Assembly (NCBI GenBank): GCA_963797085.1 | Contig: CAWCOA010000008.1 | Coordinates: 71,551-135,550, forward strand | Reading direction: 5' to 3' | From: JASJBU01 sp963797085 | GTDB lineage: Bacteria > Pseudomonadota > Gammaproteobacteria > Chromatiales > Chromatiaceae | DNA: 64,000 nt | In this document: positions 44,396 through 52,955 of the stretch, piece by piece | Position numbering within the stretch: the first letter of the stretch is position 1 | Layout of the letters: each line of letters opens with the position of its first letter | Position numbers and translations under genes: made by a program | Notes under the pieces: model-generated | Told to the model about the DNA's origin: nothing | The model's database searches: none | Seen by the model: the letters and a program-made list of their open reading frames with translations, nothing else

Positions 44396-44854
44396 TCAAT
44401 GCCTTGTTTTAAAAACATTTATTGAATTTATGCGTTGGCTCTCTAGATTTCTTTCTACGCTTTCCTGATATTTCACATACTTGCGTATCATTTCAGCATC
44501 TACTCCAACTGTGTCAACGCAGTATCCTTTCGCCCAGAAATGATTACCCCAGTAGGGTCTTTCCTTCAAATACGGAAATTGCCGAAATATCTGTATAGCC
44601 GTTCTACCCTTCACTCGACCCATTAGTTCCGATATGGCCACCTTGGGCGGAACCTTGATCAGTAAGTGAACATGATCTGCCTGAATACTCAATTCAATCA
44701 GTTGACAACCTAACCGCTCACTATGAACTCGTATGCTTTTACCAACTTCATAGCCCACCTTACCTTGTAAAACTCGATACCGATATTTCGGCACCCAGAC
44801 AATGTGATATTGGCAATGCCATAACACATGCGATAATTTCTCAAATCTGCTCAT
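44396..44854 (-). CDS. tnpA: IS200/IS605-family transposase TnpA
   Basis: 152 residues. HUH/Y1 single-strand transposase: the two metal-binding His are in QADHVHLLIKVPP and the nucleophile Tyr in EMIRKYVKYQE; WHCQYHIVWVPKYRYRVL and GNHFWAKGYCVDTVGVD are typical family blocks. The gene is intact. The 19-base palindrome CCACGTCCT-C-AGGACGTGG with a following T-run at 44936-44954 lies upstream of the start, where such elements carry a subterminal hairpin recognised by TnpA. No tnpB is present, so it is of the IS200 type. Confidence 0.92.
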   Translation of the reverse strand: MSRFEKLSHVLWHCQYHIVWVPKYRYRVLQGKVGYEVGKSIRVHSERLGCQLIELSIQADHVHLLIKVPPKVAISELMGRVKGRTAIQIFRQFPYLKERPYWGNHFWAKGYCVDTVGVDAEMIRKYVKYQESVERNLESQRINSINVFKTRH

Positions 44855-44935
44855 GCTGCTTCTCCTAACTCTGTTGTGGCGACAACTTTGTTAGGATGCA
44901 TGGGCAGGTTCTTAAGGCCAAAGCCTCGAACCTTC

Positions 44936-44954
44936 CCACGTCCTCAGGACGTGG
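44936..44954. repeat. Palindrome at the IS200-like element end
   Basis: CCACGTCCT-C-AGGACGTGG, nine perfect pairs around one base, followed by TTTTTATAGG. It lies 82 bases upstream of the tnpA start. In IS200/IS605 elements TnpA binds such a hairpin near each end. A close relative of this palindrome lies at 42272-42290, 2.66 kb away. Confidence 0.7.
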
Positions 44955-45276
44955 TTTTTATAGGTAATAAATAAATCAGACGTTTATTCCACTTCCACAA
45001 GGATATGCTATAGACTGGGGGGAATTGGGCAGGAGGCTTCCTTCCTCGTCCCGCTCCATCACCGAAGCCTGGTCGAACCGAACACCATCAACGCGCATTT
45101 CAATCACCCAGTGCCCGAGACAACCCGGAATGCAATCTCGGACTACCGGGTGATTGAGTTCAACAGTTCAATATCACCTGGCCTAATACATACGTCGCCT
45201 GTGATCACGATAACGATTAACGTTACACGAACCCACGCATCAAGTTGAGACTGTTAGATCGCTGCAGACGAACGAA
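44955..45276. other. Intergenic region after the IS200-like element
   Basis: No gene or RNA was recognised. An inverted repeat reads AATCACCCAGTGCCCGAGA...ATCTCGGACTACCGGGTGATT (about 45104-45154), a long imperfect stem that could be a structured RNA or a remnant of an element end. Nothing else stands out. Confidence 0.3.
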
Positions 45277-45774
45277 CTAGTCAATCTTAACTGTACGCCG
45301 CTTGGTTTTTGCAATCTTGGGCAAGGCCAGCTCCAGCACACCATCCTTGAACTGTGCCTTGACTTTTTCGGTATCCACATCACCCGGAAGAGTCACTGTA
45401 CGAGCGAAGGCACCCTGAGATATCTCGCAACGATAATAGTCACCCTTCTCCTCTTTTTCTTCGTGCTTCGTCTGCCCTTTGATCGTTACCGTATTCTCTG
45501 AAACGGTCACATCAAGGTCATCCTTTTCGACGCCCGGCACCTCGGCACGCACCACTACCTCCTCGTCTCGATCGATCACGTCCACTTTCGGCATATGTCC
45601 TTCGAAAGGTGCAGCCAGCTCACCCCAAGACGGCCGTTCCCTGTGAAACGGCCGCATCCAGCCACGTGGCATGAAATTCCCGAACCAACGATCCATCTCA
45701 TCGAAAGGACTGAGGACATGTCCAGGACGGCGGACCTCGATATCCTTGTTTGATTTTTTCTCTTCTTTAGCCAT
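45277..45774 (-). CDS. Small heat-shock protein, Hsp20/alpha-crystallin family
   Basis: 165 residues. The alpha-crystallin domain spans about residues 58-160: MPKVDVIDRDEEVVVRAEVP, GVEKDDLDVTVSENTVTIKG, FARTVTLPGDVDTEKVKAQF, DGVLELALPKIAKTKRRTV, with the conserved A-x-x-x-x-G-V-L-type motif as FKDGVLEL. It holds unfolding proteins as an ATP-independent chaperone. The ribosome site AAAGGAGA is strong. The neighbouring broken groESL pair on the same strand makes this a small stress cluster. The frame is intact. Confidence 0.93.
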   Translation of the reverse strand: MAKEEKKSNKDIEVRRPGHVLSPFDEMDRWFGNFMPRGWMRPFHRERPSWGELAAPFEGHMPKVDVIDRDEEVVVRAEVPGVEKDDLDVTVSENTVTIKGQTKHEEKEEKGDYYRCEISQGAFARTVTLPGDVDTEKVKAQFKDGVLELALPKIAKTKRRTVKID

Positions 45775-45893
45775 GACATTCTCCTTTGCGAATGCGGATT
45801 GAAATTTAGAACAGCACCTTATTAACGACAGAAAAATTTATTGCAATTATTATGACTCCACCCCCACCTGAAAAGTCACTCCGCCACTTCTTG

Positions 45894-47453
45894 TCAGTAA
45901 CCACCCATTCCTTCCATTCCGGGCGGCATATGCGATTCCTGTTTGGGCGCCTCAGCAATCATGGCCTCCGTGGTGATCATCAGTCCTGCAATAGAAGCGG
46001 CATTTTGCAAGGCCACGCGTACCACTTTAGTGGGATCCAGTATGCCCCTCTCGATCATGTCGCCATACTCGGCAGTCTGGGCATTGTATCCATAGGTTCC
46101 CTTCTGTTCCCTGACCTTGTTCAACACTACCGACGGCTCCAGCCCTGCGTTCGCCACGATCTCCCGTAGCGGTTGCTCCATGGCTCGAAGTACGATCTTG
46201 ATACCGATGTCTTGATCAGGATTGTCGCCTTTCAGGCCCTTGGCCTGCACAGCCTGGACAACCCGCACAAGCGCCACACCACCCCCCGGTACCACGCCTT
46301 CCTCGACGGCTGCACCTGTCGCATGCATCGCGTCTTTCACGCGGTCCTTTTTCTCCTTCATCGCCGTTTCCGTCGCAGCGCCCACCTTGAGTTCAGCCAC
46401 TCCGCCAGCCAGCTTGGCCAAGCGCTCCTGCAGTTTCTCTTTGTCGTAGTCGGATTTGGCGTCATCGATCTCACGGCGAATCTGCTTGATGCGTCCATGG
46501 ATTGCCTCGATAACTACCCTTGCCGCCGACCAGTGTGGTTGTGTCCTTGGCGACGATAATCTTCCGGACGGAACCGAGCTTATCCAGGGTCGCCTTTTCC
46601 AGGCTCAGGCCAGTTTCCTCGGAAATCACCTGGCCACCGGTCAGAACGGCGATATCCTGCAGCATGGCCTTTCGCCGGTCGCCGAAACCGGGCGCCTTGA
46701 CGGCAGCAACCTTGATGATACCGCGCACTGCATTGACCACCAGCGTCGCCAAAGCCTCGCTTTCGACGTCCTCGGCAATGACCAGCAAGGGTTTCCCCGC
46801 CTTGGCGACGGCCTCCAACAAGGGCAACAGCTCGCGGATATTGGAAAGCTTCTTCTCATACAGCAGAACAAACGCATCCTCCAGTTCCGCGCTCATATCG
46901 TCGGGCTTGTTGATGAAATAGGGTGACAGAAAGACCACGATCGAACTGCATGCCCTCGACGACCTCCAGCTCGTTCGCCATCCCGGTGCCTTCCTCCACG
47001 GTGATGACGCCTTCATTGCCCACCTTCTCCATGGCCGAGGCGATTAGACTGCCGATTTCCTCGTCACCATTGGCTGAAACCGTCCCCACCTGGGCGATCG
47101 CCTTGCTGTCTGAGCAGGGTACTGAAAGTCGTTTCAATTCCTCCACTGCGGCATCGACGGCCTTATCGATACCGCGTTTGATATCCATGGGGTTCATCCC
47201 AGCCGCCACCGATTTCAGACCTTCTTGGAAGATGGACTGGGCCAGTACCGTGGCCGTAGTCGTGCCATCACCGGCGATTTCCGAGGTCTTGGCGGCCACC
47301 TCTTTTACCATCTGCGCACCCACGTTTTCGAACGGGTCCTACGAGCTCGATTTCTTTTGCTAGGGAGACGCCATCCTTGGTCATCGAGGGACCGCCGAAC
47401 GACTTTTCTATCACCACATTACGTCCCCGCGGCCCGAGCGTCGCCTTGACCAC
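45894..47453 (-). pseudogene. groEL: groEL copy, N-terminally truncated with three frameshifts
   Basis: Pieces of 60 kDa chaperonin in four frames: VKATLGPRGRNVVIEKSFGG (nucleotide-binding DGxxx region), GAQMVKEVAAKTSEIAGDGT, SPYFINKPDDMSAELEDAFV, KVAAVKAPGFGDRRKAMLQD, KLAGGVAELKVGAATETAMK and PGMEGMGGY at the C-terminus. Shifts lie near 47340 (extra G after ELVG), 46925 and 46515. About 27 N-terminal residues are missing, and the upstream sequence is not their coding region. It is accompanied by a deleted groES, so this pair is a decaying second copy; a working groESL must exist elsewhere. Confidence 0.85.
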
Positions 47454-47552
47454 TCATGCAAGAATACTTGCGCCCCGCAACATGCACCGGCGTGCATCAT
47501 CCCCGAATCTCGGTTCTTTGACTGGGATCGCCCTTTGCCTCTATATGTAAGC

Positions 47553-47816
47553 CTATTTTTCCAACACGGCCAGAATGTCCGTCTCGTGCATCACGAGCAA
47601 TTTGTCACCCTCGGGCCCAATTTCCGTACCGGCGTATTTGCCGAACAATACCTCGTCGCCGCCTTTCACCTCCATTGGGACGACAATGCCCCCCTCTAAA
47701 ATCCTCCCGTTACCTACTGCGAGAACATCTTCCTGAACTGGCTTTTCAGTTGCAGTATCCGGTATCACGATACCACCTGTGAACAGATGTTCTTCCTCCT
47801 TGCGGCGGATGTTCAT
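47553..47816 (-). pseudogene. groES: groES copy with an internal deletion
   Basis: 87 residues, where GroES normally has about 95-97. The start MNIRRKEEEHLFTGGIVIPD lacks the segment (PLHDRVIV in most relatives) between MNIR and RRKEE; this first strand is needed for the domain fold. The rest, TATEKPVQEDVLAVGNGRIL and DEVLFGKYAGTEIGPEGDK, is normal. The frame stays open, so a product could be made, but it would probably not assemble. It precedes the broken groEL on the same strand, 99 bases away. Confidence 0.8.
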
Positions 47817-48094
47817 CGACTAGTCCACCATATCATGGATACTGTCGTCGTCCCATCTTAGCGTTCCCAGCTGGCATGCAGCACAGTGTCTCGATCGGAG
47901 TATTCAAAATCTAACCTCCCCTGGTAAGCATGGCGCAACGCCTCCCCTGTACCCTTTGTTAGTCGATTTATTTTCCTTTCAATATTTAGGATAGTCTGTG
48001 TGTGGTAAAGCAGTTGCCTTGAGCAATGAGGCCACCCATTCAACGATAACTTGAGTTAATATGACCCTGTCACTCAACTGCCTCAACGCAACCC

Positions 48095-48763
48095 ATGACT
48101 GCAAAGAAAGTACGCACACTGCACATCCAGCGCTATCTTTTGAGCGGGGTCGTCACGCTGATCCCGCTTTGGGTGACCTGGCTGATCTTCGAATACGTCT
48201 TCAAGCAACTCTCCAAACTGGGTACGCCCTGGGTGCGGGTCTTTTCCAAGAGCATTCAGGGCGAATACCCTTCCGTTGCTCAATGGCTTCTGGAACCCTG
48301 GTTTCGAAATACCTTTGCCGTGCTGCTGATACTGGTGGGCCTCTACCTGGTCGGATGGCTGGCCAGCCGCGTGGTTGGACGCCGCCTGCTCAACGCCTTC
48401 GATGCTGCTGTCGAACGCCTGCCCATGATCCAGAATGTCTACCGTCTGGTGAAAAAGCTGATCTCGGCGCTCCAGCAAAAACCCGAAAAGGTGCAACAGG
48501 TCGTACTCATCGAATTCCCGTCGCCGGAGATGAAGACAGTCGGATTCGTGACCCGCACCATGGTGGACAAGCACAGCGGTCAAGAGCTGGCAGCGGTCTA
48601 TGTACCGACCACGCCAAATCCCACATCGGGCTACCTGGAGATCGTGCCGATCGACAAACTCGTTTCCACGGACTGGAGCATGGACGAGGCGATGAACTTC
48701 ATCATCTCGGGTGGCGCCGTTGCACCTGAACACGTGCCCTATACGAAGCGTGGCACAGACTGA
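48095..48763 (+). CDS. DUF502 family membrane protein
   Basis: 222 residues from ATG 48095. Two membrane helices (SGVVTLIPLWVTWLIFEYVF and TFAVLLILVGLYLVGWLASRV) and the family block ERLPMIQNVYRLVKKLISAL, followed by VVLIEFPSPEMKTVGFVTRT and AVYVPTTPNPTSGYLEIVP. Function is unknown; members occur in many bacteria and plant endosomes. The frame is intact, in contrast to its broken neighbours. The intergenic stretch 47817-48094 before it holds nothing recognised. Confidence 0.88.
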   Translation: MTAKKVRTLHIQRYLLSGVVTLIPLWVTWLIFEYVFKQLSKLGTPWVRVFSKSIQGEYPSVAQWLLEPWFRNTFAVLLILVGLYLVGWLASRVVGRRLLNAFDAAVERLPMIQNVYRLVKKLISALQQKPEKVQQVVLIEFPSPEMKTVGFVTRTMVDKHSGQELAAVYVPTTPNPTSGYLEIVPIDKLVSTDWSMDEAMNFIISGGAVAPEHVPYTKRGTD

Positions 48764-48987
48764 CATGAGAATATGACTTCTACTTGAAGCTGCTCGAGCT
48801 GCACCACCACCCCCAATTTCCACCAGGTGGAGGTAGGATGTGAGTCTCAATCCAGACTGATTTTCTTGCATCAATGATGCTGCTACCCATTACCAGATCA
48901 AGTTGAATACACTTATGGGGCTCTTGCATATCAAAAAAGTATCTATGCAATGGCTGATGTATCGAAAACGTTTCGATTTAGGGTGAT

Positions 48988-49046
48988 CTATGAGTATTCG
49001 GGTTGGCACATCTGGTCTATGAGTATTCGGGTTGGCACATCTGGAT
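48988..49046 (+). repeat. 29-base tandem duplication at the start of the DUF72 gene
   Basis: The stretch CTATGAGTATTCGGGTTG through CACATCTGG occurs twice in direct succession with one base differing at the end. The second copy contains the likely start ATG 49019. As 29 is not a multiple of three, the first ATG is out of frame with the gene. It looks like slippage or a small tandem duplication. Confidence 0.85.
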
Positions 49047-49580
49047 GGAGCTATGACCATTGGAAAGGACGCTTCTACCCTGAGGGTCTGGTAAAAAAGC
49101 CATTGGTTCCATTTTTATGCGCAACATTTCAGCACAGTTGAGGTGAATGCAACCTTCTATCGCCGCTTCGCTGACAAGACTTATCATAAATGGCGGGAAC
49201 AGGCGCCCGATGGTTTTCGTAATGTCCTGAAAACACCACGCCTCATTACCCATCGGTACCAGCTGAAAAATGTCACTGAACTGATTACCGATTTCAGCCG
49301 CTCATGCCATCTGCTCGGGAAATTGGGTGCAAACTATTGCAATCCAGACTCTCCTGATCATCAGTTAACGGGCTTTCTTACCGGCAAATATGTTTATCTG
49401 CGATTCCATGGCAGTAGGCAATGGTATGCCGACAAGTACAATCTCAAGGAGTTGCTGTCAATTGCTGAAACCGCAAGACAGCTGCAGGATCAAGGGGCGA
49501 AGGAAGTCTTCATCTTCTTCAACAATGACTTTGAGGGGTATGCCCCGGCAAATGCCGCTGACCTGCTGCAACTGCTGTGA
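49019..49580 (+). pseudogene. DUF72 family protein, frameshifted and internally deleted
   Basis: The first frame, MSIRVGTSGWSYDHWKGRFY, is the typical DUF72 N-terminus. It shifts frame near 49125 and continues VNATFYRRFADKTYHKWREQ, then jumps from LGKLGANYC to NPDSPDHQLTGFLTGKYVYL. The block normally between these (about 60-70 residues, including the PPS and FRHPSW motifs of the barrel) is missing. C-terminal motifs KEVFIFFNNDFEGYAPANAA are intact. DUF72 proteins form TIM barrels of unknown function. No working product is expected. Confidence 0.85.
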
Positions 49581-49854
49581 CGATTGTCCCAGTGAGTGAA
49601 CGAACGATAATATCGTAGCAGGAAGGCGCCTCCTCGGACTAGCCGGGATTTACGATGAAAAATGACGCCTCAAAGCTGTCCGGTATCGGCTTCACCAGCC
49701 AGGTATTCATAACGGTTCATTTATGCTGTCACAGCACTGGATAGTTGTTGATTTGCTATCATTTAAACAGCACCATCAGACAGCCAAGCAGCATGACAAA
49801 TGTCTCATCCTTAAGCGAAACGAAGACCTTAAAAGCATTCAATCAACACAGACC

Positions 49855-50646
49855 ATGAGTATCAAGATGATCAAGGGCTGTCTTTACATACTACCGGCCA
49901 TTTTCTGCAGCCTGCTGACGAACGGGGCGTGGGCAGAGACCGCCAACATCGAACGTGGTCGCCTGTTATACGAAAACCATTGCCTGGCCTGCCATGAAAG
50001 CCAGGTACACATACGGAACAATCAAAAAGTACACACCCTGGGTGGCGTCAACCGGGAAGTGATTCGCTGGTCTGAAGAGCTGAAACTCACATGGCGCGCG
50101 AATGAAATCAACGATGTCTCCCACTACCTTTACCGGACCTACTATCTCGGCAACATCAAACATCGAGGTAATCCTATGAGCTTGAAGCTGACCTCTTCCG
50201 CCTTTTTAGCCGATAGTCCCATTCCCTCCCGCTATACCTGCACCGAAGCGGATATCTCCCCGGCGCTGAGCTGGTTTGGCATTCCTGCCGGCACGCAGAG
50301 CCTTGCACTGATCGTGGACGATCCTGACGCACCCGATCCGGCGGCGCCGAAAATGACCTGGGTACACTGGGTGCTTTACAATCTGCCCCCCGAGACGCAG
50401 GGACTCCCGGAAGCCGTCGGTGCAGATGATCTACCCCAAGACACTCTTGAGGGCATCAACGACTGGAAACGCACCGGCTACGGCGGCCCCTGCCCGCCCA
50501 TCGGCAGACATCGCTACTTTTTCAAACTCTATGCCCTGGACCGTCTGCTACCCGATCTGAAGCAGCCCACTAAAGCACAACTGGAACAGGCAATGCAGGG
50601 GTATATAATCGAACAGGTGGAATTGATGGGCACCTACCAGAAATAG
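49855..50646 (+). CDS. Cytochrome c joined in frame to a PEBP/YbhB protein
   Basis: 263 residues from ATG 49855. Signal peptide (LYILPAIFCSLLTNGAWAE), then a small c-type cytochrome domain with the haem site CLACH and VHTLGGVNREVIRWSEELKL; its end (NDVSHYLYRTYY) runs without a stop into MSLKLTSSAFLADSPIPSRY, the start of a PEBP/RKIP-like domain with DDPDAPDPAAP and GGPCPPIGRHRYFFKLYALD. ATG 50176 with a nearby GAGG site marks the old start of the PEBP gene, which alone would make 156 residues, the normal length. Either a real fusion or two coupled genes whose first stop has been lost. Confidence 0.75.
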   Translation: MSIKMIKGCLYILPAIFCSLLTNGAWAETANIERGRLLYENHCLACHESQVHIRNNQKVHTLGGVNREVIRWSEELKLTWRANEINDVSHYLYRTYYLGNIKHRGNPMSLKLTSSAFLADSPIPSRYTCTEADISPALSWFGIPAGTQSLALIVDDPDAPDPAAPKMTWVHWVLYNLPPETQGLPEAVGADDLPQDTLEGINDWKRTGYGGPCPPIGRHRYFFKLYALDRLLPDLKQPTKAQLEQAMQGYIIEQVELMGTYQK

Positions 50647-50710
50647 CCTATTTAGCAACGCAACCGATGACTGCACAGCGCATAGATATCAAAGACCTGG
50701 CCCTGACGAA

Positions 50711-51469
50711 TTGAGGGGTTTCCCGCATCGAATGGGCACTCCAGGAAATGCCGGTGATGTGGCGGATATCCTCCAGCAGGAAGGCAACAAGGGCCTGGAG
50801 GCCCTACCGGGAATTGGCCGGGGCATTGCCACCGCCATCGCAGAGATCGTTACCACGGGCCACTGGGCCCAGTTGGAGCGTCTGCGAGGCAGCCTGGATC
50901 CGTTCCATCTATTCCTGACCGTACCGGGAATTGGCCCGGAACTAGCCGCGAAGATTCATGACGAGTTGGACATCGATACCCTGGAGGCTTTGGAGAATGC
51001 CGCTTTTGACGGCTCACTGGATAAACTCAAGGGTATCGGCGGCCGCCGCCTGACGGCGTTGCGCGCTTCCCTCGCCGTCATGCTCGGCCGGGCTCGCCGG
51101 GAAAGGCGCTCACAGCCGACGGAAGGACCAGATGTCTCCCTGCTGCTGGAGGTGGATCATCTCTACCTGGAGCAGGCCTTCACCGGAGAGCTACCCAAGA
51201 TCGCACCCAAACGTTTTAATCCGGAGGGTAAGGCCTGGCTGCCGATCCTGCATACGGAGAAAGCAGGCTGGCACTTTACCGCCATGTTCTCCAACACGGC
51301 CCGCGCGCATCAGCTCAACAAGATCCATGACTGGGTGGTGATCTATTTCTATGACGATCACCACCAGGAGGGTCAGCAAACCCTGGTCACCGAAACCCAT
51401 GGCCCCCTGCAGGGAAGGCGGGTGGTACGCGGACGTGAATCCGAGTGTCAGCACCACTACCAGACTTGA
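50711..51469 (+). pseudogene. Helix-hairpin-helix protein (PolX N-domain-like), 5' end deleted
   Basis: The readable part begins VADILQQEGNKGLEALPGIG and has two helix-hairpin-helix units (PGIGRGIATAIAEI, VPGIGPELAAKIHDELDID, then GIGGRRLTALRASL), followed by a C-terminal domain with LYLEQAFTGELPKIAPKRFN. Relatives begin with a PolX-like first HhH region of about 50 residues (...RVRAYRNAA...). Here a short piece of that start, MTAQRIDIKDLALTN, remains at 50667 and ends in TGA before a frame change. The N-terminal domain is thus lost by deletion. DNA-related function is inferred from the HhH units only. Confidence 0.75.
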
Positions 51470-51472
51470 GTG

Positions 51473-52138
51473 CTACCCTTCTCTTTTGCGTGTGAGGGGG
51501 ACAAACACAACACCCAGCACGTCGGTTACCGAAATCCCCCCTGATTCCTCTTTCACTGCAACCATCAGCTCCTGGTGGAAATAGGGCATACCGATTGGGA
51601 TGACCAGCCGGGCGCCCGGTTTCAATTGGTCTACCAGAGATTGAGGGATATTGGGGGATGCCGCAGTCACGATGATACCGTCAAATGGGGCCTGCTCCAG
51701 CCAGCCCTCATAACCATCCCCCACCCGGCATTCCACATTGCTATAACCCACCTGCTGCAGTGTTTCAGCCGCCCGTTTCGACAGCGCATCGATGATTTCA
51801 AGGGTATAGACCTGCCTGACCACTCGAGAAAGAGCAGCAGCCTGATAACCTGAACCTGTGCCCACCTCCAGAACCACATCATCTGCTGTGGGCTCTAGGA
51901 GATCGGTCATCAGGGCAACGATATAGGGCTGGGAGATGGTCTGCCCTTGTCCGATCGGCAGTGGCCCATTGTAGTAGGCTTGGTGTCGATCACCCACAGG
52001 TACAAACTCATGCCGGGGTACTGTCTTCATAGCCTCAATAACCCGGCTGTCGAGTGCTGTCCGTCCGATCATACTGCGGGTGTACTCCACCTCCATCTCT
52101 ATTTCGCGCAGCATCTGTTTGTTGTCTGACATCAACAA
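51473..52138 (-). CDS. pcm: Protein-L-isoaspartate O-methyltransferase
   Basis: 221 residues. SAM-dependent repair enzyme that methylates isoaspartyl residues in damaged proteins. Motif I is VLEVGTGSGYQAAALSRVV; the family blocks PRHEFVPVGDRHQAYYNGPL, PIGQGQTISQPYIVALMTDL and VTAASPNIPQSLVDQLKPGA are all present. Length is normal and the frame is clean. It converges with the HhH gene (stops 4 bases apart). The start could be at ATG 52132, two residues in. Confidence 0.95.
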   Translation of the reverse strand: MLMSDNKQMLREIEMEVEYTRSMIGRTALDSRVIEAMKTVPRHEFVPVGDRHQAYYNGPLPIGQGQTISQPYIVALMTDLLEPTADDVVLEVGTGSGYQAAALSRVVRQVYTLEIIDALSKRAAETLQQVGYSNVECRVGDGYEGWLEQAPFDGIIVTAASPNIPQSLVDQLKPGARLVIPIGMPYFHQELMVAVKEESGGISVTDVLGVVFVPLTRKREG

Positions 52139-52165
52139 GCTCCACTGTTAAAGCAGGAGGTCGAA

Positions 52166-52401
52166 ATGGCTACAGAAACCGAGCTTGGAGAATGCTTCCC
52201 TGACTGTGAAGTAGGGGCCGTGCCGCCACTGGGGCATGTTTATGGAATCAAGACCCTTTGGATCCGGACACCAGTCTGGGTAGAGAGGAACGGATCATTT
52301 TTGAAGCCTGCGATCACGAGCACCTAGTGGCGGTCAATGGTGAGCAGTTCCATGAGTTGATGGCGCTGGCGGAGCGGGGTGAGTTTAACCAGCAGATCTG
52401 A
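52166..52401 (+). pseudogene. YbaK/ProX-type aminoacyl-tRNA deacylase fragment, frameshifted
   Basis: The ATG at 52166 has an AGGAGG ribosome site and reads MATETELGECFPDCEVGAVP, matching the middle of YbaK-type deacylases (usually TEAELAALFPDCE...GAVPPLG). Near 52250 the frame shifts and continues DPLDPDTSLGREERIIFEAC, HEHLVAVNGEQFHELMALAE. The N-terminal half of the roughly 160-residue family is absent. It is thus a truncated and shifted remnant. Read in frame 1 it stops after about 52 residues. Confidence 0.65.
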
Positions 52402-52496
52402 CGCTGGACTGACAAGGTGACAGGAACCGGTGGCCTCCCTTGCCGCTCCATGAAATATGATTTCCATATGGTATGTCTAACTCATGGGATTATTGA

Positions 52497-52793
52497 CTAG
52501 TAGGACGTTAATGGCCGCGAGGCATCATCCACTTCTTTTTCCGCATCGAGCCAGTCCTGCACCTCATATCCCGACACGAAGCCCCGTTGCTCAGCCTTTA
52601 GATAGGCCAGTTCCTCGATTTTACGATGACGCTCTTCGTCAGAGGCGAAAAATGAATTTATAATCGGGGGATTATTCGAGCCTTCTGTCTGCCCATGGGT
52701 ATCGTGTGACGCAGAAGTATCAGCTTTTTTCATCCTTGATACCTTGCGCTTCGTCCTCGGTTGGTTTCTACTTGCTTTCTTTCTAGTCATCAT
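52497..52793 (-). CDS. DUF2934 domain protein
   Basis: 98 residues. A basic, low-complexity N-terminus (MMTRKKASRNQPRTKRKVSR) is followed by a C-terminal DUF2934 domain: RHRKIEELAYLKAEQRGFVS, then GYEVQDWLDAEKEVD. Proteins of this type are small, soluble and of unknown function. A ribosome site AAAGGAGAG lies before the ATG. The 95-base gap between the YbaK remnant and this gene holds nothing recognised. Confidence 0.8.
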   Translation of the reverse strand: MMTRKKASRNQPRTKRKVSRMKKADTSASHDTHGQTEGSNNPPIINSFFASDEERHRKIEELAYLKAEQRGFVSGYEVQDWLDAEKEVDDASRPLTSY

Positions 52794-52955
52794 GCTGCTC
52801 TCCTTTGTGACTGATCTTCTTTTGTCGAGACCCTTAAACTCGTTTTATAATTTTTGCAATCTTCGATCTCGATAACCTGTCACGTATTGTTCATTCCCGT
52901 TCCCCGCTATTCTTCCCATTGTCGAATCCCAACCTAATCTTCCTGGATTGAAAGG

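Noticed and set aside
44955..45276. Possible tRNA or other structured RNA with the AATCACCCAG inverted repeat
   Set aside because: No T-loop motif or acceptor pairing of tRNA; kept only as an unexplained inverted repeat.
48083..48874. Minus-strand open frame of 263 residues opposite the DUF502 gene
   Set aside because: Shadow of DUF502; His/Gln-rich composition typical of antisense frames.
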